From: Phocoena phocoena
Taxonomy: Eukaryota; Chordata; Mammalia; Artiodactyla; Phocoenidae
Direction: 5' to 3'
Length of the DNA stretch: 64,000 nucleotides
NCBI RefSeq assembly: GCF_963924675.1
Contig: NC_089227.1
Span: 49,904,080 to 49,968,079, forward strand
This document shows positions 1-11,995 of the stretch, in pieces. Positions within the stretch are counted from its first letter, which is position 1. Every line of letters starts with the position of its first letter. A program made the position numbers and the translations under genes. Under the pieces are notes generated by a model. That model worked only from the letters and a program-made list of their open reading frames with translations, made no database searches and was not told where the DNA came from.

Positions 1-98
1 TACTTATTCTGTCTGATCACTCTAGTTCTTACTGGTTCTTACATACAAAGGTAGTAAAAAAAAAAAAAAAAAAAGCCAAAATAGTCCATTGTGAACTT

Positions 99-385
99 AT
101 TTTTTTCTTAATTAATTTATTTTTGGCTGCGTTGGGTCTTCATTGCCGCACACAGGCTTTCTCTAGTTGCAGCGAGTGGGGGCTACTCTTCGTTGCGGTG
201 TGTGTGTTTCTCAGTGCAATGGTTTCTTTTGTTGAGGAGCATGGGCTCTAGGCATGCGGGCTCAGTAGTTGTGGTGCACGGGCTTAGTTGCTTCGTGGCA
301 TGTGGGATCTTCCTGGAGCAGGGATTGAACCCGTGTCCCCTGCATTGGCAGGCGGATTCTTAACCATTGCACCACCAGGGAAGCC
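99..385 (-). mobile_element. CHR-type SINE, long form
   Basis: Antisense copy: T-rich tail, then the GGCTGCGTTGGGTCTTC body, ending in the complement of the tRNA-like head (ACCACCAGGGAAGCCC). It is flanked by a CCATTGTGAA-type target duplication at 86-98 and 386-398. Confidence 0.9.
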
Positions 386-435
386 CCATTGTGAATTTAA
401 AAGTGTTACCATCCAGGAAAAAAAGAGACTCACAA

Positions 436-461
436 TGGTACAATGTTCGGGTACAATGTTC
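436..461. repeat. Short tandem duplication, about 13-bp period
   Basis: GGTACAATGTTC occurs at 437-448 and again at 450-461, back to back. Confidence 0.6.
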
Positions 462-646
462 CTTTTGTACCTGAACAAAAATTGGCCACTATCATCATGG
501 CTTTTACTGGCATGTTGAGGTTAAAAATGTAGCACAACATTTAGGATTTTGACAATATTGAGTAAACAATCCATTGAAGTGAGAAAAGCATCTTCAGGTT
601 TGAACTTGCTTTAATAATGTTATAGTAAATCAAAATATAATCTTTG

Positions 647-946
647 GGGACGTCCCTGGTGGCGCAGTGGATAAGAATCTGCCTGCCAATGCAGGGGACA
701 CGGGTTCACGCCCTGGTCCGGGAAGATCCCACATGCCGAGGAGCAACTAAGCCCATGAGCCACAGCTACTGAACCCGCAGGCCACAACTGCTGAAGCCCA
801 TGCACCTAGAGCCCGTGCTCCGCAACAACAGAAGCCACCACAATGAGAAGCCTGTGCACCGCAACGAAGAGTAGACCCCGCTCACCGCAACTAGAGAAAG
901 CCCGTGCGCAGCAACGAAGACCCAACGCAGCCAAAAATAAATAAAT
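647..946 (+). mobile_element. CHR-type SINE, long form
   Basis: Sense copy. The tRNA-like head (CCTGGTGGCGCAGTGG and GGTTCACGCCC B-box-like region) is followed by the body and a tail of AAATAAATA repeats. An ATATAA..TCTTTG target duplication lies at 635-646 and 947-960. It faces the SINE at 99-385 in inverted orientation. Confidence 0.9.
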
Positions 947-1480
947 ATATAAAATCTTTGTCTTTTCTTTATACCTATTATTCTATTTTTATTTCTAAAA
1001 TGATTCCTTGATTTTAGGACATGGGACTGAAATACATTTAAATTCCATGTTACTGCTACCATACCTATAGTATAGTCCAAATTGTATTTTCTATCAGGTT
1101 TCTTTTTCATTGGTGGTTTATATGCTCCTATTTTTAAAGGAATCAAATTTTCTCAATATTGATTATAGTTCACAAGTATTGTTCTATTATATTTAAGAAA
1201 AATATATTCATAAATTGCTTTAAATATCCAATAATTATAGCATCCACTTGCTCTGTAATTTTATTTTTAGAAATTTGATGTAAGGAGACAATTTCTGGAG
1301 AGAAATTGAACAATTTGTACGATACAGTTCACCAAATTTTCTGCAGACATTTTCTCCAGTTTTTTCTCCAGCGTTTCCTTCCCTTTGTAGCGTTTGTATA
1401 CATGATTCAGTCCCTTCTTTCAAACTCTCATCTTTGTTTAATCAATTTTTTAAAATCTGCATTCTTTTTTGATTGCTAAA
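947..1480. other. CDK6: AT-rich intron sequence, no element recognised
   Basis: No repeat family, open coding exon or clear motif is seen in this AT-rich stretch. Confidence 0.4.
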
Positions 1481-2215
1481 ATTATTTGAAAATTCAAACA
1501 TTCCAGATAGGTAAAAAAATGATAAGAAAAACTTCGCAATTATCTTTCCTCTCAGGAAAAACCACTATTAACAGTTCGGTGAATGAACTTTCATATCTTT
1601 TTCTGTTTATATGCAACCGTGTGTGTGTGCAAACACATAGAGCACAGTGTCCATACAGGTTATTTTTGTGGGGGTTTTTTTGTTTACTTTTGTCCATTTA
1701 ATTTATCTTACAGTCTTCCGTATCTAACATATAGCCTGTTTATTCTTTCTCTTACCTTCATGGTGTGAATATACGTAATAGTTTTACCTAGTCTCCTGGG
1801 ATGGACCTTTGGGGAGTTTCTCTTTTGGGGCTACAGTGAACATCCTGGGCTTATATCTTTTTACCCAAATACTAATATTTTTGTAGGATAAGTTTCAAGA
1901 AAGGGCATTACCAAGACAAAAGATAAAGAGTATGCATATTTTTTTTCTTTTCTTATGTTTAGTTTTATAAGAAACTCCCAGACTGTCTTCCAGAGTGGCT
2001 GTACTGTTTTGTACTATCACCACCTTCAGCAGTGAGTGAGAGTTCCTGTGGCAGCACATCCTCGCCAGCATTTGGTGTTGTCAGTGTGTTAGATCTTGGC
2101 CCTTCGAGTAAGTGTGTAGTGATATTTCATTGCTGTTTTAATGAGCATGCACACTTCAAACTCTGATAATGCCAGATTGTTCTCCCAAAGGATTTCGCTT
2201 TCCCTCCTCGCCTCT
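1480..2215 (-). mobile_element. Old L1 LINE fragment
   Basis: The stretch around 1975-2110 (ACTGTCTTCCAGAGTGGCTG, then CACATCCTCGCCAGCATTTG) is a typical antisense L1 3' region. Divergence is high and boundaries are approximate. Confidence 0.55.
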
Positions 2216-2249
2216 TAACAGAACATGATTGAGCTCTGTCTTCTCTCTT

Positions 2250-2250
<1 letters not shown>

Positions 2251-2290
<40 letters not shown>

Positions 2291-2480
2291 CGGTACGCAG
2301 GCCTCTCACTGCTGTGGCCTCTCCCGTTGCGGAGCACACGCTCCGGACGCGCTGGCTCAGCAGCCATGGCTCACGGGCCCAGCCGCTCCGCGGCATGTGG
2401 GATCTTCCCGGACCGGGGCACGAACCCGCGTTCCCTGCATCGGCAGGCGGACTCTCAACCACTGTGCCACCAAGGAAGCC
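2251..2480 (-). mobile_element. CHR-type SINE, short CpG-rich form
   Basis: A poly-T tail of about 39 bases precedes CGGTACGCAGGCCTCTCACT and the complement of the head. A 17-bp target duplication, CTCTGTCT(T/C)CTCTCTTC, at 2234-2250 and 2481-2497 differs at one base. CpG content and long tail suggest a young insertion. Confidence 0.93.
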
Positions 2481-2499
2481 CTCTGTCTCCTCTCTTCTG

Positions 2500-2860
2500 A
2501 GTGTCTCTGGTGATCACCGTTGCTGGCCCTTCCTGATCCTCTTCCCCACTAAGAAAGCATCCTGAATGTTCCCACCTCAGCCCTTTCACAGATCTCACCC
2601 AGGTCCACCACTTTAACTCTCACGTCTGTGCGGAGACCTCCCAGTTTTCAGCTCGGCCCAGGGTCCCCTCTGAGCATCAGACCCTCAATCCCGCTTTTCC
2701 CTTCACGTCGCCATCTGGTGTCCCATGGGCAGCAGAAACATAACATCACCAAAATGTCACTCATTAGCTTCTCCCGGCCCAGGCAATTCTGCTTCATTTT
2801 CCTTTCTTTAGTTTTATTATTAGTAATCACCAAAACTGGAACCTCAGGTTTTTTTCTGGA
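2500..2860 (+). mobile_element. L2-like LINE relic
   Basis: The C/T-rich sense sequence (CTCAGCCC..., GACCTCCCAG..., CTCTGAGC...) resembles internal L2. This is a by-eye call on a divergent copy. Confidence 0.4.
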
Positions 2861-3770
2861 TTCATTTGTGTCAACATGCATTCGGCTACAGGTTCTGAAT
2901 ATTCAATCAGTTATATCTTGAATAATAGTAATTTTTAAATCTGACCTAAGAAGTCTGGAGATAAATAATTCTGCAATTAGTGCAGTTGCTCAGTGGTGTC
3001 ATCTTGAGTCCTATAACCAATTATTAGGAAAATTCCATTCTCCCCTCCTCAGTGAATGACGTTTTCCCTCGTAGTCTCAAGATGACTGCTGCATCTTCAG
3101 GCATTACATCCTCATAAGACAGTGGTCTAAGCAGTGAGTAAGGGAGCTGGGGCCAAAAAGGGTTTCACTGCCTTTTTGATCAGGGAAGACAGTCTTTTCC
3201 AAAAGCTTTCTTCAGACTTTCACTTACTTTTCACTTACTCCCAGAACTGGATCAGATACCTACCCACAGTCCAATCACATTGCAGGTAAGCATTTTTTTT
3301 GCTACGCAAGGAAAATCAGGTTGTGTTAGGGAGAGAGGGAATGTCTGCTCCTTGACAACCAACAATGACAGGCCTTCATTGATCTAGGAAACTCCCCAAG
3401 GCAACAGAGCCACTCTATAGGTAGAAACTTATGCTCCTGGTTCCTGTCAGAGGTGCACAGATATATTCAGTGATCTCTAATAAAATAGTTTATGCAGTAT
3501 GGTGCTTTTTTCCTTAGTGCTCCACGTATGTTAAAAGCAGAAAGCTTTAGAATTTTATGGGGATGTTGATTAGGCTAAGAATGTAGGCTTACTGCTGTCA
3601 CCAGGAATATATTTTAGGTTCTTTAATAACAGTAATTAGCAAACAAGCAAACATTTGGGGAGCACTGGCAATCTGGCAATACAAGTGACATCTCCACATG
3701 CAAACTTGATTGGGTATGTCAGAAGCTAAGGACAGTTTTTAAAACAGTGAAGCAGCAAGAAATAGTCTGT
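2861..3770. other. CDK6: Intron sequence, no element recognised
   Basis: Mixed-composition, repeat-poor sequence with no supported gene or site. Confidence 0.4.
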
Positions 3771-3780
3771 TAAACTAATT

Positions 3781-3997
3781 ACTTTTTTTTTTTCTTTTTT
3801 TTTTTGCGGTACGCCGGCCTCTCACTGTTGTGGCCTCTCCCGTTGCAGAGCACAGGCTCCGGACGCGCAGGCTCAGCAGTCATGGCTCACGGGCCCAGCT
3901 GCTCCGCGGCATGTGGGATCTTCCCGGACTGGGGCACGGACCCGTGTCCCCTGCATTGGCAGGCGGACTCTCAACCACTGCGCCACCAGGGAAGCCC
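3781..3997 (-). mobile_element. CHR-type SINE, short CpG-rich form
   Basis: A poly-T tail interrupted by one C leads into GCGGTACGCCGGCCTCTCAC and ends in GGGAAGCCC. The perfect flanking duplication TAAACTAATT lies at 3771-3780 and 3998-4007. Confidence 0.93.
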
Positions 3998-4080
3998 TAA
4001 ACTAATTCCTTTTTAAAGGATATTAATTTCATTAATATATTATTTAGATATATTACTGTAATATATCAATATTTCTATTA

Positions 4081-4701
4081 CAAGCATACCTCAGAGATTT
4101 TGCAGGTCTGGTTCCAGACCACTTCAGTAAAGCGAGTATTACAATAAAGCTAGTTACACAAATTTTTTGGTTTCCCAATACATATAAAAGTTATGTTTAC
4201 GCTACACTGCAGTTGTTAAGTGTGCAGTAGCATTATGTCTAAAAAAAATGTACATACCTTTATTAAAAAATACTTCATTCCTGGGAATTCCCTGGCGATC
4301 CAGTGGTTAGGGCTTGGCACTTTCATGCTTTCACTGCTGTGGCCCAGGTTCGATCCCTGGTTGGGGAACTAAGATCTCGCAAGCCATACGGCATGGCCAA
4401 AAAAACAAACAAATAATTCATTGCTAAAAAATGCTAACCAACACCTTGAGCCTTCAGTGAGTCATAATCTTTTTCACTAGTAATATCAAAGATCACCAAT
4501 CACATAACAAATATAATAATGATGAAAAGGTTTGAAATACTTTGAGAATTACCAAAATGTGACACGGAGACATGACGTGAGCAAATGCTGTTGGAAAAAT
4601 GGTGCCAATAAGACTTGCTCAACTCAGGGTTGCCACAAACCTTCAATTTGTTAAAAAAAAAATGCAGTATTTGTGAAGCGCAATAAAATGAGGTATGCCT
4701 G
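4081..4701. mobile_element. Tigger1-like pogo DNA transposon, internally deleted
   Basis: Terminal inverted repeats (CAAGCATACCTCAGAG on the left, AATGAGGTATGCCTG on the right) are flanked by TA dinucleotides, the pogo target site. The transposase-coding middle is missing, so it is a MITE-like derivative. It is split by a SINE at 4282-4411. Confidence 0.8.
4282..4411 (+). mobile_element. CHR-1/Bov-tA-like short tRNA SINE nested in Tigger
   Basis: GGGAATTCCCTGGCGATCCA head, then GGTTCGATCCCTGGTTGGGG and AACTAAGATC, ending in an AAAACAAACAAA tail. Related to but distinct from the other SINE forms. Imperfect flanks of ATA(C/A)TTCATT type support insertion inside the older transposon. Confidence 0.85.
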
Positions 4702-4834
4702 TAGCTAGCTAATATATTTATTATTAATATACTTACATGTGTTTTTTAAAGTACTACTACTTACTTTTAAAAACATATGTATGCATAAATCTGAAGTTAC
4801 CTGTACTTCTGTATTCTAACCAAATAAAGCTAGG

Positions 4835-5220
4835 TGAATCAGGAGGCAAGCATTGTTAGACATGGGAGAGTCAGGGAATGCTTCACAGGGGAGGTGATTT
4901 TTGAGCTAGGTCTTCAAGAATGAGGAGGAGTTTGCTTGGCAAGCAAAAGGGAAAGGTGTCCTCTAGGTACAGAATTGGGAAAGAGCAGAGCACGTGCACA
5001 AAAAAGTGAAAAGTACGTGGGTTGATGCGCAGGGTGTCTTGGGAGAACATGACCAAACTGTTTCTTTGTTTTTAAGGTTTCATTTTTTTTTTTTCAAAAG
5101 ATCACTCTAATGCAATGTGATGAATGAATTGATAGGAGGCTTTGGCATAAATTAAGAAATTGCTGGCAGGGAGAACAGAGTGGAGGCTGTTTTAAAAGAG
5201 ATATATGATGAGGGGCTGAG
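4835..5220 (-). mobile_element. L2 LINE relic
   Basis: GGAGGTGATTTTTGAGCTAG, then a tract with GAGCAGAGCACGTGCAC and later AAGATCACTCTAATGCA follow the order of an antisense L2 3' half. Confidence 0.5.
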
Positions 5221-5229
5221 TGAAGGCAG

Positions 5230-6480
5230 GAAAGAGAAGAGATAGAAACTGTAAATGGAGATACAGAGAAAAGTAGGGAAAGCACGTCACAGGCCAAAGT
5301 CTGAAATGAAATTTACCTATGGAAAAAAAAGAAATAATGTTCATTTAAATTGAATAAATATCTGTGGTCATAATTCTCTTTGTATTACACTGTTGTGGAT
5401 AATAATGTAGACACATACTCAAGACATAGCAGCCAATATCGATGTAATCATTACTATTTTTCTTGGCAGTGGTATAAATATATATGGTGATTTTTCTTGA
5501 TGTGATGAACATTTCCATTCAAAATGGAATAGATGGTGTAATGTAGAATCTTCATGAGACATCTCACTAGTAGTTGTGTGAATCAGAAATTTTCCAGTGG
5601 TTTAGTGTTTCTCCCCATTGTAATTAAGATGAATCTATCAAAATGGCTTTTTTTCATTTACAGACAGAGCCTTTTTCTAAAAATATATCCTTTCATCAGG
5701 ATTTAAATGATACGTGCTTTTAGCTTATTGGGCTGAAAGCCCCAGTAACATGGTTATAGTGTATCTAATCAGCCACCTGTCTTTCTGTTTCTCCTTTTTC
5801 ATCCCCATAATCCAGCTTTTGCTAAAGTTGGCAAATTATATACCTCACATGTGGTCATTTTATGACCAAACCCTAATGAGGGTTATGTAATGTAAATGGC
5901 CACAAAATGCCGTTATTTACTCTTTTCATTAGACAACAAGGACCTTGAGGGAAGAAACCGGACATCACATATATTATGCTCACTAAATAGTAGTTGGTAA
6001 TGATGATGTGCTTTTAAGATGTTTATGTCCATTATAAATGTAATATATCCTCATTACGGGCAAATTTGTGTGGTCTCGGTTTATCTCCTTCTTCATTCTC
6101 CTGGTCCAGCTTGTTCATTCATTTCAAAAAAAATGGTACCATGGATTTACTTTTCAGTTTTCAACGTCAGAAAGTCAAAGCAGGGTTTGAAAGAAAGATG
6201 TCCATAAATAAAGGTGTAAAATTAAATTAAAATTTAGCCATCACCACCATGTGTCCACCTCCTCCCAAATATCATACACTTGATAATGGCTGTTTCACTT
6301 AAAAGAATATTGTCACTTTCTTGAGGCTAGATGTTAAATTGGAAGCATTCGAGAAGATACCAGAATTTCAGAATTTAAACATCATATGCCTAGAGTTCTT
6401 TTTTATGTTGCATTGGTTTATCGTGTGTGTGTGTTTTCTATAGCTCATCAGGTATTGGTGAATAAATAGTTCACACCCTC
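5230..6480. other. CDK6: Intron sequence, largely unassigned
   Basis: AT-rich. A possible sense L2 3' tail lies at about 5885-6000 (CAAGGACCTTGAGGGAAGAAA, then TAGTAGTTGGTAATGATG). Otherwise nothing is recognised. Confidence 0.35.
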
Positions 6481-6719
6481 CCAAGAGAATAAGTTCTTTC
6501 TTTTCTTTAAACAGTGACTCCATTGATCCTATTTTAGAATTTCTTCCCTTGTTTCTCTCTTCCTTCTTGGCAACCTTGTTTTTGAACTCTTAAATTGATT
6601 CAGGTGTTCCTGGAATATTCCTTTTCCTCTTCTACCATTTTCACCTACAGGCAGCGAGACTTTTTTTTCCAAAAATCTTGCTTCATTTAAGAAGCAGTGT
6701 ACAGCACAGCCCATTGTCT

Positions 6720-6905
6720 AAAGGGACAGATTCTGGAACCTACTTAACAAGCTTTATGAACTTAAATAAATTCTTTAGCCTTCTCTGTGTTTCTTATTTG
6801 TTAAAATGAGAGACATTATTTCTCAAAATAACTGCACCTACCTTATAGGATTGTTGTGGGAATTAAGTAAATTCATACGTGAAAAGAATAAGTACTTGAT
6901 GTAGT
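6720..6905 (-). mobile_element. MIR SINE relic
   Basis: TTCTTATTTGTTAAAATGAG, then ACCTACCTTATAGGATTGTTGTGG correspond to the conserved antisense MIR core. Confidence 0.6.
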
Positions 6906-6909
6906 CCTA

Positions 6910-8685
6910 TAACAGAATTATATAGTAGTAGGATTCATCTTTGCACGTAAACATGAAGACACGCACAGAAATGAGTATAACTAATTAAACCATTTTCCTA
7001 CTACTAACCACTTATTACCTAGGGACCACTCATATTATAGTTTAGGTTACTAACATCTAAGGGAGACCATTCTCTCCTTTTTCATTATTTGTTTCTCAAA
7101 AGGAAGAATGTTTCTAATACTCCTGAAATGAGTATGTTGAGGAAATCTTTCTTTCCACTATCAGCATTTTTTAAACAGTGCTGAAGTTTGGAAAAAATAA
7201 AATATATTCTTTCTAAGAGTATACACGTAACCTGGTCCTTGAATACAAGAAATTGAATATGCAAATCCAAACAGTTGCAGAATTTTTACTAAGAGACTAA
7301 GAATGGGTGCATGTGTTATTGTGAACGAACTGCAGAGACAGTGTAAACCCTCTAGCTTCCAGGCATTCTTGCTTTCTCAGTGTGAGATTGCGGAGTCCCA
7401 GAAATCCAATGCTGTTTTTTCAGTTCTTGGCAAGCTGCTTACTTTCACCTGCCAGGCAGGTAGTTGAGGGTAGAGAAGAGAAACTGAGTTTTGACCGTGA
7501 AGCGCAAACCTGCATGATTGTACTTTTCTTCTTTACCACCTGTAGGACAGACTCTAGAAAGATAAGAAAAAATTTTCTCAGGAAGGACATATTCTGTATT
7601 TAATCTCTGTAGAGAGGAAGGTAGATGACTGAAAACCAACATTCCTAAATTATGAAAGTAAATTCCTTTCCTTACTGTAGTCAAAATGGGCCTTTTAATC
7701 TTATTTCTAGACTAAACCATTTTGTATTCCAGTTATCACTATCTCTTGGGTGTAGGTGCTCAGTAGTTAATATTCAGAAAGTTTCATTTCCCAAATAGGT
7801 TAGATTCTTCCCCGGTCAATAAGTGACTCATTGTACCAACCACGGATTAGTAATTAATGTCACAAATAACACACACTTCTTTCCCATAGTCTGCTTAAGA
7901 TGTGTCACAAAAGAACTCTTCCAGCTGTTAACCTTTCACAAAAATTAGTTAAAAGAAATTCCTGAGGCTTTCAGCCCAGCCCTTGTATAACCTGCACTGT
8001 CTTGTTTTGTTTTACAAAGCCACGCAGGAATGCCCCCCATTCACAAAAGGAGTTGGTACATAAGTGAATAACTCAATCTGTACATTCAATCTGCCATTCA
8101 TGGAATTTGTGTGTGGCATTTTATACAATTGCTTACTCTCTAATTTAGGGTTTTTTCAAGAACATTTGTCTTAGTATTGCTCTTATCTACCTCGTGCCTG
8201 ATTCAGGATTATGACTGAACCATGATACAATTTCTGAAGAAAATGTACTCTGCCTTTTCTTGGATTCAAAGTAAAGGTGTGGCTTGGCCACAGAAGCAGT
8301 GTTGTGTGGAAATGTAATTCAGGAGCTTCTGCAACCTGATCTCACTGGGATCCAGCTCTCTTAAGACACTTCCTGCTCTGAACTCCCATCGCATTTCTGA
8401 AGCCACCCAATTCAGCCTTTACGTGAAGGCTTTCACTCTGTATTTACGTTTCATGTGACTTCCATTTTTTTCATGCTGCTCAGAGCTCCTTGAGATTCGT
8501 AACAATGACTCTTTGCTAAGCATGCCTAGCGTCATTAGTGTGGACCAGAAACTGCGGAGATGGTTGATTGCTCGGTGAATATGCTGTTCCGCTCTTGGTG
8601 CTGATAGGACATTGTAGTGAAAATACCACTACTATTCCAGATATTTTATTACTATTAGTGTGTATATGTAGATTCTAAATACAGA
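6910..8685. other. CDK6: Repeat-poor intron sequence
   Basis: No interspersed repeat is recognised. A GC-box or KLF-like GGTGTGGCTTGGCC at about 8275-8289 and a GATA-like CTTATCT at 8182-8188 are seen, both too common to be called functional. Confidence 0.35.
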
Positions 8686-8689
8686 ATAC

Positions 8690-9345
8690 ACTCATGAGGT
8701 AAAGACATTTTCAGATAAACAAAAACCAAGAGAGTTTACCTACACCTTTTCACTAAAGGAACTTCTAAGGGACATACTTCAAAAAGAACGAAACTATCTT
8801 AAAAGGAATGTCTGAGATGCAAGAAAGAATGGTGAGTACATAAATTGGTAAACATGTCTAAATAAATTGTTAATCACAGTAAATGTACAAAACTCACTGG
8901 TTAAAAGATGGAGAATGTTAGGTTGGATTTTAAAAATACTTATCAAATACCAACTCTGTGCTTTTTCAAGAAACACCCCAAATTTTGGTCCTCTGACAGG
9001 GAGAGTGTGAAGTGGTACACTACTTTGGAAAATGATTTGACATTAACTGTGTAGTTCAGCATGCTCATACCGTGAAACCTTGCAATTCCATGCCTAGTTA
9101 CATACTTTAGAGAAATTCGTGTACATGTGCGCCAAGAGTCACATTCAGGAATATTCATAGCAGCACTGTGTGTAATAGCAAAAACTGAGACAACCCAAAT
9201 GTACACAGACAAAAGAATGGTTAAATCGACTCGGTATATTCACACAGTAGAATCATCCAGCAGTGAAAATGAATGAACTATTGCTGTAGGCAATAACATG
9301 GGTGAATCTTAGAAACAGTATTGAGTTAAAAAAAAAAAAATCGAA
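8690..9345 (+). mobile_element. Old L1 LINE 3' fragment
   Basis: ATTCATAGCAGCACTGTGTG, AACAACCCAAATGT-like and GAATGGTTAAAT-like segments at 9150-9220 are the standard L1 ORF2/3' end sequence, here degenerate. It ends in an A-run at about 9329-9340. Confidence 0.6.
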
Positions 9346-9534
9346 GATAGTTATAAAGTATATGAAATTTTATAAACTTCAGAAACAAGTAATACTAAAT
9401 ATTATATTATTTAGGCATATTTATGTGATAAAACCAACATTTCTTCACAGCAAGGAAATGAAAAACACTGGGGGCACAGAGAGCTAAGGAGGCAAGAGGA
9501 CAGAATTAGAAGGATGTAAAAGAATACAGGGGGA

Positions 9535-9750
9535 GGCTTCCCTGGTGGCTCAGTGGTTAAGAGTCCGCCTGCCGATGCAGGAGACGCGGGTTCGTGCCCC
9601 GGTCCGGGAGGATCCCGCATGCCGCGGAGAGGCTGGGCCCGTGAGCCATGGCCGCTGAGCCTGCGCGTCCGGAGCCTGTGCTCCGCAACGGGAGAGGCCA
9701 CGACAGTGAAACGCCCGCGTACCGGGAAAAAAAAAAACACAAAAAAAAAA
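9535..9750 (+). mobile_element. CHR-type SINE, short CpG-rich form
   Basis: Full head (GGCTTCCCTGGTGGCTCAGT), the short body with CCGTGAGCCATGGCCGCTGA, and an A-rich tail broken by CAC. Flanks ACAGGGGGAG and ACAGAGGGGAG may be the target duplication. Confidence 0.9.
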
Positions 9751-9884
9751 CACAGAGGGGAGCAGGGCTCCAAGCCCCCGAATAGCTATAAAATCCCTAG
9801 AGCCTTGCTCTCACCTCTGTGGGCTCTTGTTTAGACTTATATTCTTATTTAAAATGATTTCTTAAATTTTTGCTATATGATTTC

Positions 9885-10560
9885 TGCTGTACAGGCACTG
9901 AATTGAGAGTGTAGAAATTGATTAGACAGATAAAAATCTCACCCCTGTGGGGAAGATGAATGGGATACACAAGTAAAATTATTATACACAGTCATCCCTC
10001 CGTATCCTCGTGGGAATTGATCGCAAGTCCACCACCCCCCCTGCCCCCGCCACCATCACCACCGTGGATACCAAAATCCACGGATGCTCAAGTCCCTTGT
10101 ATAAAATACATAGTACAGTCACCCACCGTATCCACAGATGCAGAGTGGAGGGCCAATTGTAATTGCATGTTCGAGGCACTGTGAGGGAATAAAGTATGAC
10201 AGACCAGACATGTATTTACAAGAAGCAGGGTGGTCAGAGAAGGTGTCTTATTAAGGAAGTGAGGGGCAGAACCAGGCTAAGATCTGGAACTGAGCATTCC
10301 AGGCAGAGGGGATGGTGAATTCACAGGCCCTCTGGCAGGAGGGAGTTTGAACAGTCCAAAGAAAGCAAGGTCATTGTGGCTGATGCAGAGTGAGTGGGCC
10401 GGAGAGGGATCAAGGCTGAGATCAGGGAGGTGGTCCCGGGTCCCTCTCTGGGGGTCCTCGTAAAAGTGTTTGCATGTGTTCTTAAGTATAATAGGAAGCC
10501 ATTTGAGGGCTTTGAATAAGGAGCCTAGTCCATATTAGAAGCGGAGACTCTGAAAGGAGT
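9885..10560 (-). mobile_element. L2 LINE relic, split by a MITE
   Basis: GCATTCCAGGCAGAGGGGA, then GGCCCTCTGGCAGGAGGGAG, TCATTGTGGCTGATGCAGAG and GGAAGCCATTTGAGGGCTTTG follow the order of an antisense L2 3' half. The pogo-like element at 9989-10160 interrupts it. Confidence 0.65.
9989..10160. mobile_element. Pogo/Tigger-type MITE
   Basis: The left end CAGTCATCCCTCCGTATCC pairs with a right end of CGTATCCACAGATGCAGAG...GAGGGCCAATTGTA. The internal GATACCAAAATCCACGGATG is a hallmark of this mammalian family. The C-run in the middle was probably expanded later. Confidence 0.65.
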
Positions 10561-11098
10561 TAGGCTGAAAAACACAGACAGTGATAACAACAGGAAAATA
10601 GACAACTGGTAATGGGATACAAGCAAGAAAACATTTAAATGATTAAAGTGATATATTTTCAGAGCTCGAAGAGAGAAACTTAAGTAATCTGGGAACTTTT
10701 GTTATATTTAAGTCTTCATTCATCTTCCCAGATAAATAAGATGTTACTTGTATACATACTCACTCACACTCAACACATATTCTTTTCATAACACATGCAT
10801 GTCATAAAAATGGGACAGTTTTATTCAGAGAATTAAGAATATTTTGTGCTTTAATTACTTAACTTTAAATGATAATGTAATGAGGTCATTTAAAATGTAT
10901 TTTTGCCCATCCTGAGATTTGCAATATGTGTATGACATGAGTAGTAGTATCATTAAGTATTATGTAGTATAAAAAGAGACTTATTTAAAAACCTGTTATT
11001 ACTCGTTACTAAATGAAGTTCAGCTGAGAATTATTTATGATGAGAAGTGGATTTACTGTGCCTAATGGGTTTTAAGCTCCAGAGCCCCTAACTTGCAG

Positions 11099-11152
<54 letters not shown>
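11099..11152. repeat. (AC)n microsatellite
   Basis: About 26 uninterrupted AC units. Confidence 0.97.
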
Positions 11153-11154
<2 letters not shown>

Positions 11155-11284
11155 CCAAGGCCATGGGAAAGGCCCCAGCAATGTGTGCATATGGTGTTTT
11201 TCTGTTGGTTTTTTGGGTTTTTTTTTTTTTTTTGCAGAAGTAAGCTGTTCTAAATGCAGTTGACTAACCCTCTGCTCCTCCACC

Positions 11285-11920
11285 TTGTCACACTTTCTCT
11301 CATCTCAGGTAGCACTAGAGTGGTCCTCATTCAGGGTGCTGTCAACCCTTCAGTCCCATACAGGTAGCCTTCTCCCACTGTGCTACTGCAGTAGATATTT
11401 AAAGCCCTTATCTTCCTTAGCATCATCCAGTACACATCTGCTTCTCTCTTCTTTACTTCTTATAAATATCCACCTTGGCTTCTGTGACACAGAGTTTCCT
11501 GCTTTCCATCCTACCTATCTCACTGCTTTTTGCAGAGTGCCCTCCTCTGTCTTCCCCTGGCTTCTGTCCTATGTGTGCTCTCTCGCTCAGCAATCTCCTT
11601 TACTTCCTAGGGATGATCCTGGAGGAAGAGAACTCATCTTCTTTCCAACTCAGTGCAGTCCCTTGAGCCCCAGACCTGCATATGCAAGTGGACGTCTTCA
11701 CAAATAGCAAGCTTGCGAGTGACGTTTGCCTTTTGGGTCCCCATTCAGGTCGATGGCCCCACCATCCACCCTGTCACCCAGGCCAGAAACCTGGGATTTA
11801 TCCCAGATTTTTCTCCCTGTGTGCTTCATTTGACTCATTTAAAATTATTCCTCCTGCTTCTCCTCCCCTCACTGCTGTAGGTTGGTAGTTCCTCCTCCCG
11901 AGGCAGCCTGATCATTACAA

Positions 11921-11922
<2 letters not shown>
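11285..11922 (+). mobile_element. L2-like LINE relic
   Basis: GGCCCCACCATCCACCCTGT, then CAGGCCAGAAACCTGGGATT and GCAGCCTGATCATTACAACTTTT match the order of internal L2 sequence. It ends at the TA/CA tract. Confidence 0.45.

Positions 11923-11993
<71 letters not shown>
11923..11993. repeat. Compound (TA)n(CA)n microsatellite
   Basis: About 17 TA units run directly into about 18 CA units and then the TTTA repeats of a SINE tail at 11994-12019. Confidence 0.95.

Positions 11994-11995
<2 letters not shown>

Noticed and set aside
660..735. tRNA-like A and B boxes at SINE heads
   Set aside because: These are tRNA-derived SINE promoters. None has the complete cloverleaf and flanks of a functional tRNA gene.
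11062..11283. Reverse frame with Cys-Val repeats
   Set aside because: A translation of the (AC)n microsatellite.
11099..11993. Regular repeats that might be mistaken for a CRISPR array
   Set aside because: Dinucleotide microsatellites in a mammalian intron, with no spacer structure.
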